This document shows positions 47,353-55,946 of a stretch of DNA of 64,000 nt, one piece after another. Source of the DNA: Saprospiraceae bacterium (GTDB taxonomy: Bacteria; Bacteroidota; Bacteroidia; Chitinophagales; Saprospiraceae); contig JADKBO010000012.1 of NCBI GenBank assembly GCA_016715105.1, positions 1 to 64,000 of the forward strand, given 5' to 3'. A program made the translations under genes and the position numbers. The notes below the pieces were generated by a model, which worked only from the letters and a program-made list of their open reading frames with translations, was not told where the DNA came from and did no database searches. Within the stretch, counting starts at the first letter, position 1, and each line of letters opens with the position of its first letter.

Positions 47353-47853
47353 TTATTTTCTAATGGCATAAATTAATTCGTCATCTATATTTCCAAACTT
47401 ATAAATATTACCCTTAATAGTCGCCTCAAGCGAAAATCCAACTTTCTCCAAGACTTTTTGGGAAGCGATGTTGCTTCCAAAAGGTCGAGCAAAAATCCGG
47501 GTAATATCATAGGTTTTGAAACCGAAATTTACCATTTCTCTGACTGCAGCTGTTGCAATGCCTCGTCCATGATATGCCGTTCCAAGCCAATAACCCAACT
47601 CTGCATTTTTGATCATGATGTCTCGTTGAGGATGAAGGCCTATACCTCCAACTGCCTCTCCATCGACATCAATGGCAAAAATATGAATAGGATCATCACT
47701 GGTTGCAAAATTTATAAATCGTCTCCCAGCCTCTGGCGTGTAGGGGTTTGGAAATTCATTTGTCATAAATTTTGCAATCGACAAATCATTGGCGTTTTTG
47801 ACCAAGCTATCTAGATCATCTAGTTGCCATGGCCGCAGCCTGAACTTATTCAT
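47353..47853 (-). CDS. GNAT acetyltransferase (RimJ/RimL type)
   Basis: 166 residues of the N-acetyltransferase fold: RLRPWQLDDLDSLVKNANDLSIAKFM at the N-terminus, IFAIDVDGEAVGGIGLHPQ near 60, the acetyl-CoA loop ELGYWLGTAYHGRGIATAAVREMV near 85-105, and IFARPFGSNIASQKVLEKVGF near 120-140, ending in YAIRK. RimJ/RimL-like enzymes acetylate N-termini of ribosomal proteins or small amines; the substrate here is open. Upstream gene of a two-gene unit with the methyltransferase. Confidence 0.9.
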   Translation of the reverse strand: MNKFRLRPWQLDDLDSLVKNANDLSIAKFMTNEFPNPYTPEAGRRFINFATSDDPIHIFAIDVDGEAVGGIGLHPQRDIMIKNAELGYWLGTAYHGRGIATAAVREMVNFGFKTYDITRIFARPFGSNIASQKVLEKVGFSLEATIKGNIYKFGNIDDELIYAIRK

Positions 47854-48531
47854 GGTAAAAAATTCTTATAGTAAAACTAATACGCTTTGACATTAGGTTT
47901 TGTTCGAATTAATATAAATAATCCAAATTTAAAATTTTAACATCTCTAATTTATAACGCATGGGGACGCTAAAAGATTCTTTTCTTTTTCATTCTAAGGG
48001 TAATAAAACGCGTTGCGAGATATTAAGCTAAAGCCCAAATTTGTGAGTATTCTTCTATCACTGGGTAAAGCCGTAGGTAAATGATGATTGGATTCAGTTT
48101 TCCGTTTGGTCATCGTCCTCTCGATTTCCGATTTTAAGAAAATTGCGTATTCTGAGCATGCAGGGACGGAAGTCTCGCCACCATTAAAATCCAACTTCAA
48201 GTCTCCAATTACAAATTCTCATGAAACTGAAAGGCCAACTAAGCCAAATTGCATAAGCTCGGGCTCAAGGCAATCATCTGAAAACTGATCGCTGAAAACT
48301 GATCGCTGACCAAAATCGCATGAGAGCTAAACTGAGCTGAGAGCTGACCACTGACCACTTAGAAAAAAAAAGCCCTGGCGACAAAACCAGGGCCCAATAA
48401 ACCAATCTCAATCTTTATAGATGAGAATATAAATAAATAGACGAAACATATAAAAAGGGCTGCCATTCTGATGATCACAGCATTTCACAATCAATAAGTG
48501 AACAACAGCCGTTTGCTCTTTCGACTAAAGT
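47854..48531. repeat. Non-coding region with dispersed repeat motifs
   Basis: 678 bases between the GNAT gene start and the ftsZ stop, with no credible gene. Positions 48160-48182 carry an inverted copy (two mismatches in 23) of GGTGGCGAGACTTCAGTCTC..., which also occurs at 37985-38007. Positions 48280-48360 are short degenerate CTGA-rich repeats (ACTGATCGCTGA twice, GCTGACCACTGACC), matching the style at 38965-39012. The ftsZ terminator (48362-48394) lies at the right end. Confidence 0.7.
48362..48394 (-). terminator. Terminator of the dcw operon
   Basis: On the minus strand, GCCCTGG - TTTTGTCG - CCAGGGC is a perfect 7-bp GC-rich stem with an 8-nt loop, followed by TTTTTTTTTCT. It lies ~140 bases after the ftsZ stop. 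A second, branched hairpin (GGCTG ... CAGCC then TTTTT, around 48455-48513) lies between it and ftsZ. Confidence 0.85.
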
Positions 48532-49962
48532 CTAATCTGCGTCTTCGTATATGAATGAATTGCCGGTTTGAACTACAGTACCTTCTTCATCTACATAGAT
48601 GCTGGTGCTTGTACGGCCTACTGGAATTTTGATCTTATCTTCATCAAGTTTAGTGCCTCTTCTAAGGTAAGCAGGAATTTTCTCCGCATTTTCCAATGCT
48701 TCCGGATTGTCCAATGGCACCGTTGTACTGCTTCTGAGGTATTGTCTCCTTGCATTTTCAGCCTCGATAAACTTCTCTCTTTCACCGTTTTCACGTTTAG
48801 CCATAAATGGATCAGTGTGATATGGATTCTTTCTGTTCATCGCCTCCGCTGTCTGTCTGATGTCATCATCGTCGAAATCAAATGTACGTGCATTGGCAGT
48901 ATTGGTATCTGCTATCGAAAAAGAATTGGTATTGGCAACTTCTTCAAAGTCATCAGACAATGGAACCTTTATTTCCATTGGTGCATCTTTGAAATCTTTC
49001 TTTGAACCCGCAGCAAAACCTGTGGCAATCAAAGTGATGCAAAGTTGCTCACCCAAAGACTCATCGATACAGTTACCCCAGATCAAGTCAGTTCCATAAC
49101 CTGCTTCTTCCTGAACATAGTCCATGATTTCGCCAATTTCGTCCATAGAAACTTCTTTGGTTCCTGATGTGATATTGAGTAAAATATGTTTTGCTCCTCT
49201 GATATCATTGTCTTCTAACAATGGTGAATTGAGGGCCATGCTGATCGCTTTTCTAGCTCTCTCTTCACCCGCGGCAAGGCCGATACCCATCAAAGCAACA
49301 CCGCTATCTCTCATTACGAAGTTGACATCTTCAAAGTCAACGTTTACATAACCAGGAACGGTAATGATTTCTGCAATGGCTTTCGCAGCAGTATTTAAAA
49401 CATCATCCGCATTGGAAAAAGCAACAGAAAGTTGTAAGTCACCGTGGATTTCTCTGATTTTGTCATTGGAAATAACCAAGATGGCGTCTACATTTTTCTT
49501 CAATGATTCCAATCCTTCCAGTGCGTGTCTCTTTCTCCTTGCACCTTCAAAATTGAAAGGAAGCGTCACGATTGCTACCGTAAGAATACCTAATTCCTTA
49601 GAAGCTTTGGCAATGATTGGTGCAGCACCAGTACCGGTTCCACCACCCATTCCTGCTGTAATGAAAAGCATTTTCGTGCTGTCTTCCAAAAATGTCCTGA
49701 CTTCGTCAATAGACTCTATGCAAGCTTCTTTACCTGTTTCAGGCTTTGACCCTGCTCCACGACCTTCCGTCAAGGATGGCCCAAGTGCAATTTTTACTGG
49801 CACTGGATTATTTTCTAATGCCTGATTGTCTGTGTTGCAGATGCCAAAATCAACACCTACAATACCTTGTTTAAACATGTGCGAAACAGCATTTCCACCG
49901 CCGCCGCCGACACCCAGCACTTTTATGATAGATTTTGATTGTTTAGCTATATCAAATTTCAT
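48532..49962 (-). CDS. ftsZ: Cell division GTPase FtsZ
   Basis: 476-residue tubulin homologue that polymerises into the Z ring. The nucleotide-binding glycine motif VLGVGGGGGNAVSHM is at residues 15-29 and the tubulin signature GGGTGTG at 106-112; T7 loop VDFEDVNFVMRDSG near 205. The C-terminal half beyond the core is long. The conserved FtsA-binding peptide appears as KIPAYLRRG at about 428-436, but is followed by 40 more residues (to SFIYEDAD), whereas in many bacteria that peptide is terminal. Last gene of the dcw operon, 36 bases after ftsA, followed by a strong terminator. Housekeeping; start at ATG 49962. Confidence 0.97.
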   Translation of the reverse strand: MKFDIAKQSKSIIKVLGVGGGGGNAVSHMFKQGIVGVDFGICNTDNQALENNPVPVKIALGPSLTEGRGAGSKPETGKEACIESIDEVRTFLEDSTKMLFITAGMGGGTGTGAAPIIAKASKELGILTVAIVTLPFNFEGARRKRHALEGLESLKKNVDAILVISNDKIREIHGDLQLSVAFSNADDVLNTAAKAIAEIITVPGYVNVDFEDVNFVMRDSGVALMGIGLAAGEERARKAISMALNSPLLEDNDIRGAKHILLNITSGTKEVSMDEIGEIMDYVQEEAGYGTDLIWGNCIDESLGEQLCITLIATGFAAGSKKDFKDAPMEIKVPLSDDFEEVANTNSFSIADTNTANARTFDFDDDDIRQTAEAMNRKNPYHTDPFMAKRENGEREKFIEAENARRQYLRSSTTVPLDNPEALENAEKIPAYLRRGTKLDEDKIKIPVGRTSTSIYVDEEGTVVQTGNSFIYEDAD

Positions 49963-49998
49963 CTTTCTATATTTAAAATTTACAATAAATAAAACACC

Positions 49999-51453
49999 TT
50001 ACAGCTCGTGATCAGGGGTCGGTTCGAAAAAGTCACGAGTATAAGAAGAAATTTTGCGAACCAATTTCATGAACTTGCGCTCAATGGTTGGTTTTTCGAC
50101 ATCATCATCCTCTTGATCATCTTCCGCAACAGGTTTTACCATTGCAGCCGTGTTTGCAGCAGCGGTTGCCTTGTTGACCAAAGGAGCAGTTGTAATGGTG
50201 GATGATGGAGTTTCTACCTCGGTGTTGAGTAGATCAACCGAGTATTTACTGTCTTGTTTGGTATTGTCTATTGCATACTTCAAAAGTCCAACAGCAGTAG
50301 CATACATAGGCGACGCTAGTTCTTTGTTGTAACCATGTGCAAGGTGTTCTATGGGTTCACCAATTCTGGCGTGCATTCCAGTATGAAACTGAGCTAGAAG
50401 ATCGATGTTTTTGAGCAAAGCACCACCACCAGTCAAAACCAGACCAGCTTGTAATTTTCGCTCGTAACCAGATCTTTTGATTTCGAATAATATGTAGTCA
50501 AAAATCTCTTCTACCCTTGCTTGAATAATCTTAGAAAGATTTTTCTCACTGATAGCCTTTGGTTCTCTACCCTTCAGGCCTGGTATGATGATTTTTCTAT
50601 TGTCTACCAATTCGTCAGAAAGGGCGTTACCAAATTTCACTTTGAGCTTTTCTGCTTGATCGGTCAGCACGGTACAACCTTCTTTGATGTCATCCGTGAT
50701 GATGTTGCCACCAAAAGGAATGACTGCTGTGTGTCTGATAATGCCATCTTTGAATATGGTGATGTCTGTCGTCCCACCACCTATGTCAATCAATGCAACA
50801 CCTGCTTCTTTTTCTTCACCACTCAATACTGCACTTGCAGAAGCGATAGGCTCTAAGGTAAGGTCAGCGATTTCCAATCCACCTTTTTCAATACACCTCA
50901 TGATGTTTTTGGAAGCTGAAATCTGGCCTGTGATGATGTGGAAATTTCCTTCTAGTCTATATCCTGCCATCCCTATAGGGTCAGCAATGTCTTTTTCGTC
51001 ATCGACGGTAAATTCTTGTGGAATGACATGTAATATCTTGTCTCCGGGAGGTAACGGAATCCTGTACATGTCTTTGATCAATCTTTCGATGTCTTCGATC
51101 GAAATTTCTGAATTGTGGTCTAGTCTGGTAATGCGACCTAAGTTGTGAAGGCTTTTGATGTGTTGGCCAGCGATGCCGACGTGCACGATCTTAAATTTGA
51201 AGCCGGCACCACGTTCTGCGATGTCTACTGCTTCTCTGATGGCTTTGACCGTTTTGTCGATGTTAACAACGACGCCACGATTGACACCCTCTGACTTCAC
51301 TGTGCCAAATGATAGCACTTCTAGTCGTCCAAACTCATCCAAAGTACCTGCGATAGCGCAGATCTTGGTAGTACCGATGTCAATTGCCACCGAAACACTA
51401 CCTGCGTTGTGATTTCTGTTTGTCATTTGTGAAAAAATTTTGCTGTGATACAT
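49999..51453 (-). CDS. ftsA: Cell division protein FtsA
   Basis: 484-residue actin-like ATPase that tethers FtsZ to the membrane. Phosphate-1 loop VAIDIGTTKICAIAG near residue 22, phosphate-2 VALIDIGGGTTDITIF near 215, adenosine motif LVLTGGGALLKNID near 345. The SHS2-like 1C domain follows subdomain 1A. After the core is a ~90-residue low-complexity linker (STITTAPLVNKATAAANTAA, DDQEDDDVEKP) and a terminal basic amphipathic region (KFMKLVRKISSYTRDFFE) that would be the membrane-targeting helix. The annotated ATG (51453) is 12 bases after ftsQ; an ATG at 51426 (MTNRNHN) is an alternative start. Confidence 0.96.
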   Translation of the reverse strand: MYHSKIFSQMTNRNHNAGSVSVAIDIGTTKICAIAGTLDEFGRLEVLSFGTVKSEGVNRGVVVNIDKTVKAIREAVDIAERGAGFKFKIVHVGIAGQHIKSLHNLGRITRLDHNSEISIEDIERLIKDMYRIPLPPGDKILHVIPQEFTVDDEKDIADPIGMAGYRLEGNFHIITGQISASKNIMRCIEKGGLEIADLTLEPIASASAVLSGEEKEAGVALIDIGGGTTDITIFKDGIIRHTAVIPFGGNIITDDIKEGCTVLTDQAEKLKVKFGNALSDELVDNRKIIIPGLKGREPKAISEKNLSKIIQARVEEIFDYILFEIKRSGYERKLQAGLVLTGGGALLKNIDLLAQFHTGMHARIGEPIEHLAHGYNKELASPMYATAVGLLKYAIDNTKQDSKYSVDLLNTEVETPSSTITTAPLVNKATAAANTAAMVKPVAEDDQEDDDVEKPTIERKFMKLVRKISSYTRDFFEPTPDHEL

Positions 51454-51465
51454 AATTATTATTGA

Positions 51466-52239
51466 TTATAACTCTCCAATTACCTGGCCCTTGTATTTCA
51501 GGTTTATACCTTTATACTTGTCCCAACCCACCATGGGTATTCCGTCTTTATACATACTTTTGAGGTTGTTGAATTTGTCCTCTATGTTTTCTGCATTTCC
51601 GATCAAAATCTCTTGCCTGCCAATTTTTGGAATCAGCAAAAGATCGTGGTCTTCTGTCACGTCTATTTGTTCTACCAGCGCCTCAATAAATGGGTCAGCC
51701 AGTATGCTTTTTGAGGTGAGGAAAACGTCTTTGAGTGTTGACTTCTTTTCTGCGAATAAGCTCTCCTTGTCGTACAAACCTATATAACCTGTAGCCAATG
51801 GAACCCTTACTGCCACCCCTTTTCGTGTCTTGATTTTATCACCGTCTTCATCGATGTAGTAGCTGAAATTTCTTTCATCCACAATCCTCACAATGGGTTG
51901 TCTTTGTACCAGCCAGACCGTCAATCTGTTTTTTGAGTCCAGAAAAACCTCTGCTTTTTTCACTCGGTCATCGGTCATCAAAAGTTGTTCTAGTTCACTC
52001 AGATTTACTTCTACAACTTTTGCCTCCCGCACATCGTAGCCAAGCATTTTTTTGAATGCACCCTCAACTTCTTTTTTGTTGATGAGGTCTCTGTCTCCTT
52101 TGATGGGTTTGATATGTACCACCAATTCTTTGACATTCGACTGGCTTTTGTGCCTGACCGACATGACCAACAACACCGCGATACCCATGAGACCGACCGT
52201 CCATAAGAATCTGCTTTTAAATGTTGATGGTATATTCAT
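51466..52239 (-). CDS. ftsQ: Cell division protein FtsQ
   Basis: 257 residues, bitopic: a short cytoplasmic tail, one membrane helix at about residues 11-27 (FLWTVGLMGIAVLLVMSV), then a POTRA-type domain (VKELVVHIKPIKGDRDLINKKEV ... AKVVEVNLSELEQLLMTDDRVKKAEVF) and the beta domain with WLVQRQPIVRIVD. It links the early Z-ring to the FtsL/FtsI/FtsW septal synthase. Length is typical of Bacteroidota FtsQ. 18 bases downstream of murC. Confidence 0.92.
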   Translation of the reverse strand: MNIPSTFKSRFLWTVGLMGIAVLLVMSVRHKSQSNVKELVVHIKPIKGDRDLINKKEVEGAFKKMLGYDVREAKVVEVNLSELEQLLMTDDRVKKAEVFLDSKNRLTVWLVQRQPIVRIVDERNFSYYIDEDGDKIKTRKGVAVRVPLATGYIGLYDKESLFAEKKSTLKDVFLTSKSILADPFIEALVEQIDVTEDHDLLLIPKIGRQEILIGNAENIEDKFNNLKSMYKDGIPMVGWDKYKGINLKYKGQVIGEL

Positions 52240-52257
52240 GCCTATATTTCTTAATAT

Positions 52258-53637
52258 TTATTTACTTTCTAATGCTTTTTTTATCAATGTCACTTGTGTG
52301 TCGATGTCGCCCGCGCCAATTGTGAGGACTACATCGTATTTTTTATGTCGAAGACTGTCAATGAGCTCATTTTTTGAGATCACTGCTACCGGTTTGTGCA
52401 TCATTTCGGCCAATGCTTGTGAAGTAATGCCTGATATCGGCAACTCTCTTGCAGGATAAATGTCGAGCAAAAGAATTTCATCAAAACCATCCAGTGCTTC
52501 AGCAAACTCTACCATAAAATCTCTGGTTCTGGAATAAAGGTGAGGTTGAAAAATGGCCAGAATTTGCTTACCCTTGTAGGCATCTCTGATGGCTTTACAA
52601 ACTGCCTTTATTTCCTGAGGATGATGCGCGTAGTCGTCGATGTATACTTTTCCTTCTGTTTCTACAATGCGTTCAAACCTTCTTTTCACTCCTAAAAAAC
52701 CTGCTAAGGAATGTTTGATTTGAGCTTCACTCAATCCTACCCTTTCACAAACCAAAACTGCAGCACTTGCATTGCTCACATTGTGGTCACCTGGCAATGT
52801 GAAGAGTAAATCATGAAAGTTATTTCCAGTTTTCTGATCCAAATCAAAAACTGGTCTTCCACCCATGGCATAATGGTCGATCGAAATTTTCACATCACAA
52901 TCCGGACCAAAGCCAAATACCTTCACTTCAACATGCTCCTGAATAGCTGTCCACTGTGCAACTGTAAAATGCTCTGTGACCCCTTCTTTCAATAAAAGCA
53001 ATCCACCTTTTCGCATCTGCATGATGAATTCAAAAAAAGCTTCAGTAAACTTTTCTTGTGTTCCGTAGATGTCCAAATGGTCGGCGTCCATTGCATTTAC
53101 AATCGCAATTTCTGGCTTCAAATGGTGAAAAGATCGATCAAACTCGTCGGCTTCAACCACCATCCAATCGGAAGAACCGAGGAAGTAGTTGGTTTCATAG
53201 CCTGTGAGAATTCCTCCCAAAAAAGCCGAGATTTCAAGACCGCTATCCTTCAGACAATGTGCAACCAAAGATGTCGTTGTGGTTTTACCGTGCGTCCCTG
53301 CGATGGCAATTGTCCGAGCTTGCTCAGAAATAATGCCCAGCAATTTTGCTCTTTTTACCACTGGAACATCTCTGCTTTCCAATGTTTGGAGAATGCCAAG
53401 TTCTTTGGGCACTGCTGGTGTATAAACCACCAAATCAATGTCCTCAGAGAGGTGCTCTTTGTTGTCTTCGTACGTTATGTCAATTCCTTCTCCCACCAAC
53501 TTCCTGGTGAGCGCTGTTTCTGTTTTATCGTAGCCAGATACTTTCACATTTCTCATGATGAAATATCTTGCCAAAGCACTCATGCCAATTCCTCCGATGC
53601 CTACAAAATAGACATGTTTATAGCCTCCGACATTCAT
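52258..53637 (-). CDS. murC: UDP-N-acetylmuramate--L-alanine ligase MurC
   Basis: 459-residue cytoplasmic Mur ligase adding L-alanine to UDP-MurNAc. N-terminal Rossmann motif VYFVGIGGIGMSALA at residues 9-23 and the ATP loop GTHGKTTTTSL at 114-124; DEFDRSFHHLKPEIAIVNAMDADHLDIYG near 163 and the C-terminal DDYAHHPQEIKAV near 335 are classic MurC features. It overlaps murG by 4 bases (ATGA type), so translation is coupled. Confidence 0.97.
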   Translation of the reverse strand: MNVGGYKHVYFVGIGGIGMSALARYFIMRNVKVSGYDKTETALTRKLVGEGIDITYEDNKEHLSEDIDLVVYTPAVPKELGILQTLESRDVPVVKRAKLLGIISEQARTIAIAGTHGKTTTTSLVAHCLKDSGLEISAFLGGILTGYETNYFLGSSDWMVVEADEFDRSFHHLKPEIAIVNAMDADHLDIYGTQEKFTEAFFEFIMQMRKGGLLLLKEGVTEHFTVAQWTAIQEHVEVKVFGFGPDCDVKISIDHYAMGGRPVFDLDQKTGNNFHDLLFTLPGDHNVSNASAAVLVCERVGLSEAQIKHSLAGFLGVKRRFERIVETEGKVYIDDYAHHPQEIKAVCKAIRDAYKGKQILAIFQPHLYSRTRDFMVEFAEALDGFDEILLLDIYPARELPISGITSQALAEMMHKPVAVISKNELIDSLRHKKYDVVLTIGAGDIDTQVTLIKKALESK

Positions 53638-54731
53638 ACTTTCTCTATCGTTTCAAATATGTATGTTGCGATTTGGTCTGCCGCATTCGGCTTAGCCAAA
53701 CCCTTCATATTACCCGCCAATTGGACACTTTGTTGCTCATCATTCACCAAATTGATCATGACTTGTACCAATGTTTTACCTGCATCAACGTCTTTTACCA
53801 AAATCGCCGCTCCAGCATTTACCAATGACATCGCATTATGTGTTTGGTGGTCTTCAGCAACATTTGGCGAAGGCACTAAAATCGCTGCTTTTCCAACTAT
53901 TGCAAGCTCTGATATCGTCAAAGCACCCGCACGGCCTACAATGATATCTGCTGCGGCATAGACGGTTGGCATATCTTCTATAAAGTCAACCATGGTCACA
54001 TTTGGCAAAGAGGCTATGTTTTTATTTTTGAATTCTGAGAGATACAATTTTCCAACTTGCCAGTAAATATGAACACCAGTACTTTGTGCCAAAAGTGCCT
54101 CTCCTTGAACCAAAGCTTCATTGATGGTTCTAGCGCCCAAACTTCCGCCCATTACCAAAATCATTTTGTGATCAGGATTGAGCCCTAGTTTTTGCATTGC
54201 TTCCCTTTTGGATCTTCCTTCCATTTGGATGGTTGATCTGATTGGGTTGCCGGTATGGACGATTTTGGAAGGTTCAAAAAACCTTTCCATTCCACTGTAT
54301 GCTACAAATATTTTACTTGCCTTTCTGGCTAATAATTTATTAGTCACTCCAGCATAAGAATTCTGTTCTTGAATCATAGTCGGCACTCCTAAAAGCGAAG
54401 CAACCTTTAATGTAGGGCCACTTGCATATCCTCCCACACCAATCGCTACATCTGGTTTGAATGTTTTGACGATGTTGATGGCTTTGAAAAGTGCTTTAGC
54501 CGCTTTCCATGTCGTTACGATCGTATCCAAACTAAAAGACCTTTTGAATCCTTTGATGTCTAAACCAATAATTTTATAACCTGCCTGAGGCACTTTGTCC
54601 ATTTCTATCTTTCCATTGGCCCCAACAAACAAAATGTCTGTATTGCCATCTTTTTTTGTCAATGCATCTGCTATTGCAATTGCCGGGAAAACGTGCCCCC
54701 CTGTACCGCCACCACTAATGAGCACCTTCAT
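53634..54731 (-). CDS. murG: UDP-N-acetylglucosamine transferase MurG
   Basis: 365-residue GT28 glycosyltransferase that converts lipid I to lipid II on the inner face of the membrane. N-terminal GGGTGGHVFPA at residues 7-17, VGVGGYASGP near 95, QEQNSYAGVTNKLLA near 120, VMGGSLGARTINEA near 190, and the UDP-binding SLPNVTMVDFIEDMPTVYAAADIIVGRAGALTISE near 240. Overlaps ftsW by 17 bases and murC by 4. Confidence 0.97.
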   Translation of the reverse strand: MKVLISGGGTGGHVFPAIAIADALTKKDGNTDILFVGANGKIEMDKVPQAGYKIIGLDIKGFKRSFSLDTIVTTWKAAKALFKAINIVKTFKPDVAIGVGGYASGPTLKVASLLGVPTMIQEQNSYAGVTNKLLARKASKIFVAYSGMERFFEPSKIVHTGNPIRSTIQMEGRSKREAMQKLGLNPDHKMILVMGGSLGARTINEALVQGEALLAQSTGVHIYWQVGKLYLSEFKNKNIASLPNVTMVDFIEDMPTVYAAADIIVGRAGALTISELAIVGKAAILVPSPNVAEDHQTHNAMSLVNAGAAILVKDVDAGKTLVQVMINLVNDEQQSVQLAGNMKGLAKPNAADQIATYIFETIEKV

Positions 54732-55899
54732 TGGCTAATTTTTTTTCCATTGAAAGCATTCCTGTAGCAGAATACTCTTCTACAAATTTGCTCACACTGA
54801 GGATGATACCAAAAGAGATGCATGTCAAGATCAAGGACGTTCCGCCCATACTGATCAAAGGTAGCGTCAAACCTGTAGCAGGAACCAACTGCACAGATAC
54901 CGAAATATTTGCAAAAGCATTGATGACAATGTCCAGGCAAAGACCCATGGCCAAAATTGCTCCGAATGCCTTTGGACTTTTTGTAACCAATTGCACGCAC
55001 CTGACGAGTAACCAGAAGTACAAACCCAAAATGGCCAATCCACCGATCAAACCAAATTCTTCGCAGATGATGGCATAAATACAGTCTGAGAATGAAAATG
55101 GCAAATAGTTTTTCTGAAGACTTTTGCCTGGCCCAACTCCAAACCACTCACCATTGGCAATGGCAATTTTGGCTTGCTGGACTTGAAAACTTTCATCCGT
55201 CATATTCACAAAGTCCGATACCCTATGAATCCATGTTTCCAATCGAACTACATCTGGAAATAATACTCCCATCAGGGTTATCAACAATCCTGCAATCACC
55301 CCAAGTAATAAGAGAATGAAAACAAATTTGAGACTGATCCTGCCAATGAACAACATCAACATACACGTCATGAATAAAAGCGCTGCCGTTGAAAGGTTGT
55401 TTGGCGCAATGATTCCACATACCAATATGATTGGTAAAAACAACGGAAGTGCTGCAGATTTCAAATCTTTGATGACGTCTTGTTTGGTAGCAATTGTTCG
55501 CGCCAAATACACAATCAAAGCTATTTTAGCAAAGTCTGAGGTTTGAAATGTTTTATCTATCCATGGAATCGTAATCCATCTTTTTGCTGAATTGACTTCC
55601 TTTCCAAAAAAGAAGGTATATAACAATAATGTCACTGCAATTACAAGCAAAATGGGCGCTAAACGTGCAAATTTTCGATAATCCATTTTGTACATCAACC
55701 ACATCATGCCTACACCCAAACCAATGAAGATTACTTGTTGAAGTAAGTAAAATTCGGTATTTCCACCATGATCTTTGTAGGCTATGCTCCCAATACTGCT
55801 GTAGACTGCCAATATGGAGACCAGCAATAGTAAGGTCACAATGAGCCAGATAGACTTATCCCCTTTGAGGTCTCTGTATATCTTTATTACATTGGTCAT
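54715..55899 (-). CDS. ftsW: Septal peptidoglycan polymerase FtsW (SEDS)
   Basis: 394 residues with about ten membrane segments. SEDS-family landmarks: AVYSSIGSIAY near residue 31, AKRWITIPWIDKTFQTSDFAKIALIVYLA near 105-130, GVGPGKSLQKNYLPFSFSDCIYAIICEEFGLIGG near 255-285, and the C-terminal TGLTLPLISMGGTSLI. Works with the FtsI-type transpeptidase encoded four genes upstream. 47 bases after murD. Confidence 0.96.
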   Translation of the reverse strand: MTNVIKIYRDLKGDKSIWLIVTLLLLVSILAVYSSIGSIAYKDHGGNTEFYLLQQVIFIGLGVGMMWLMYKMDYRKFARLAPILLVIAVTLLLYTFFFGKEVNSAKRWITIPWIDKTFQTSDFAKIALIVYLARTIATKQDVIKDLKSAALPLFLPIILVCGIIAPNNLSTAALLFMTCMLMLFIGRISLKFVFILLLLGVIAGLLITLMGVLFPDVVRLETWIHRVSDFVNMTDESFQVQQAKIAIANGEWFGVGPGKSLQKNYLPFSFSDCIYAIICEEFGLIGGLAILGLYFWLLVRCVQLVTKSPKAFGAILAMGLCLDIVINAFANISVSVQLVPATGLTLPLISMGGTSLILTCISFGIILSVSKFVEEYSATGMLSMEKKLANEGAH

Positions 55900-55946
55900 T
55901 CTGTGTGTAGTTTTCTATTTTTAAAGTCGGCTTTCACCTCCTATTT

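Noticed and set aside
49364..49825. 153-codon frame antisense to ftsZ
   Set aside because: Entirely overlaps ftsZ core coding sequence; alanine/serine/proline-rich shadow without motif.
53056..53961. 301-codon open frame antisense to murC and murG
   Set aside because: Shadow of two well-supported genes; composition reads as reversed coding (long Cys/His/Arg-rich stretches) with no family motif.
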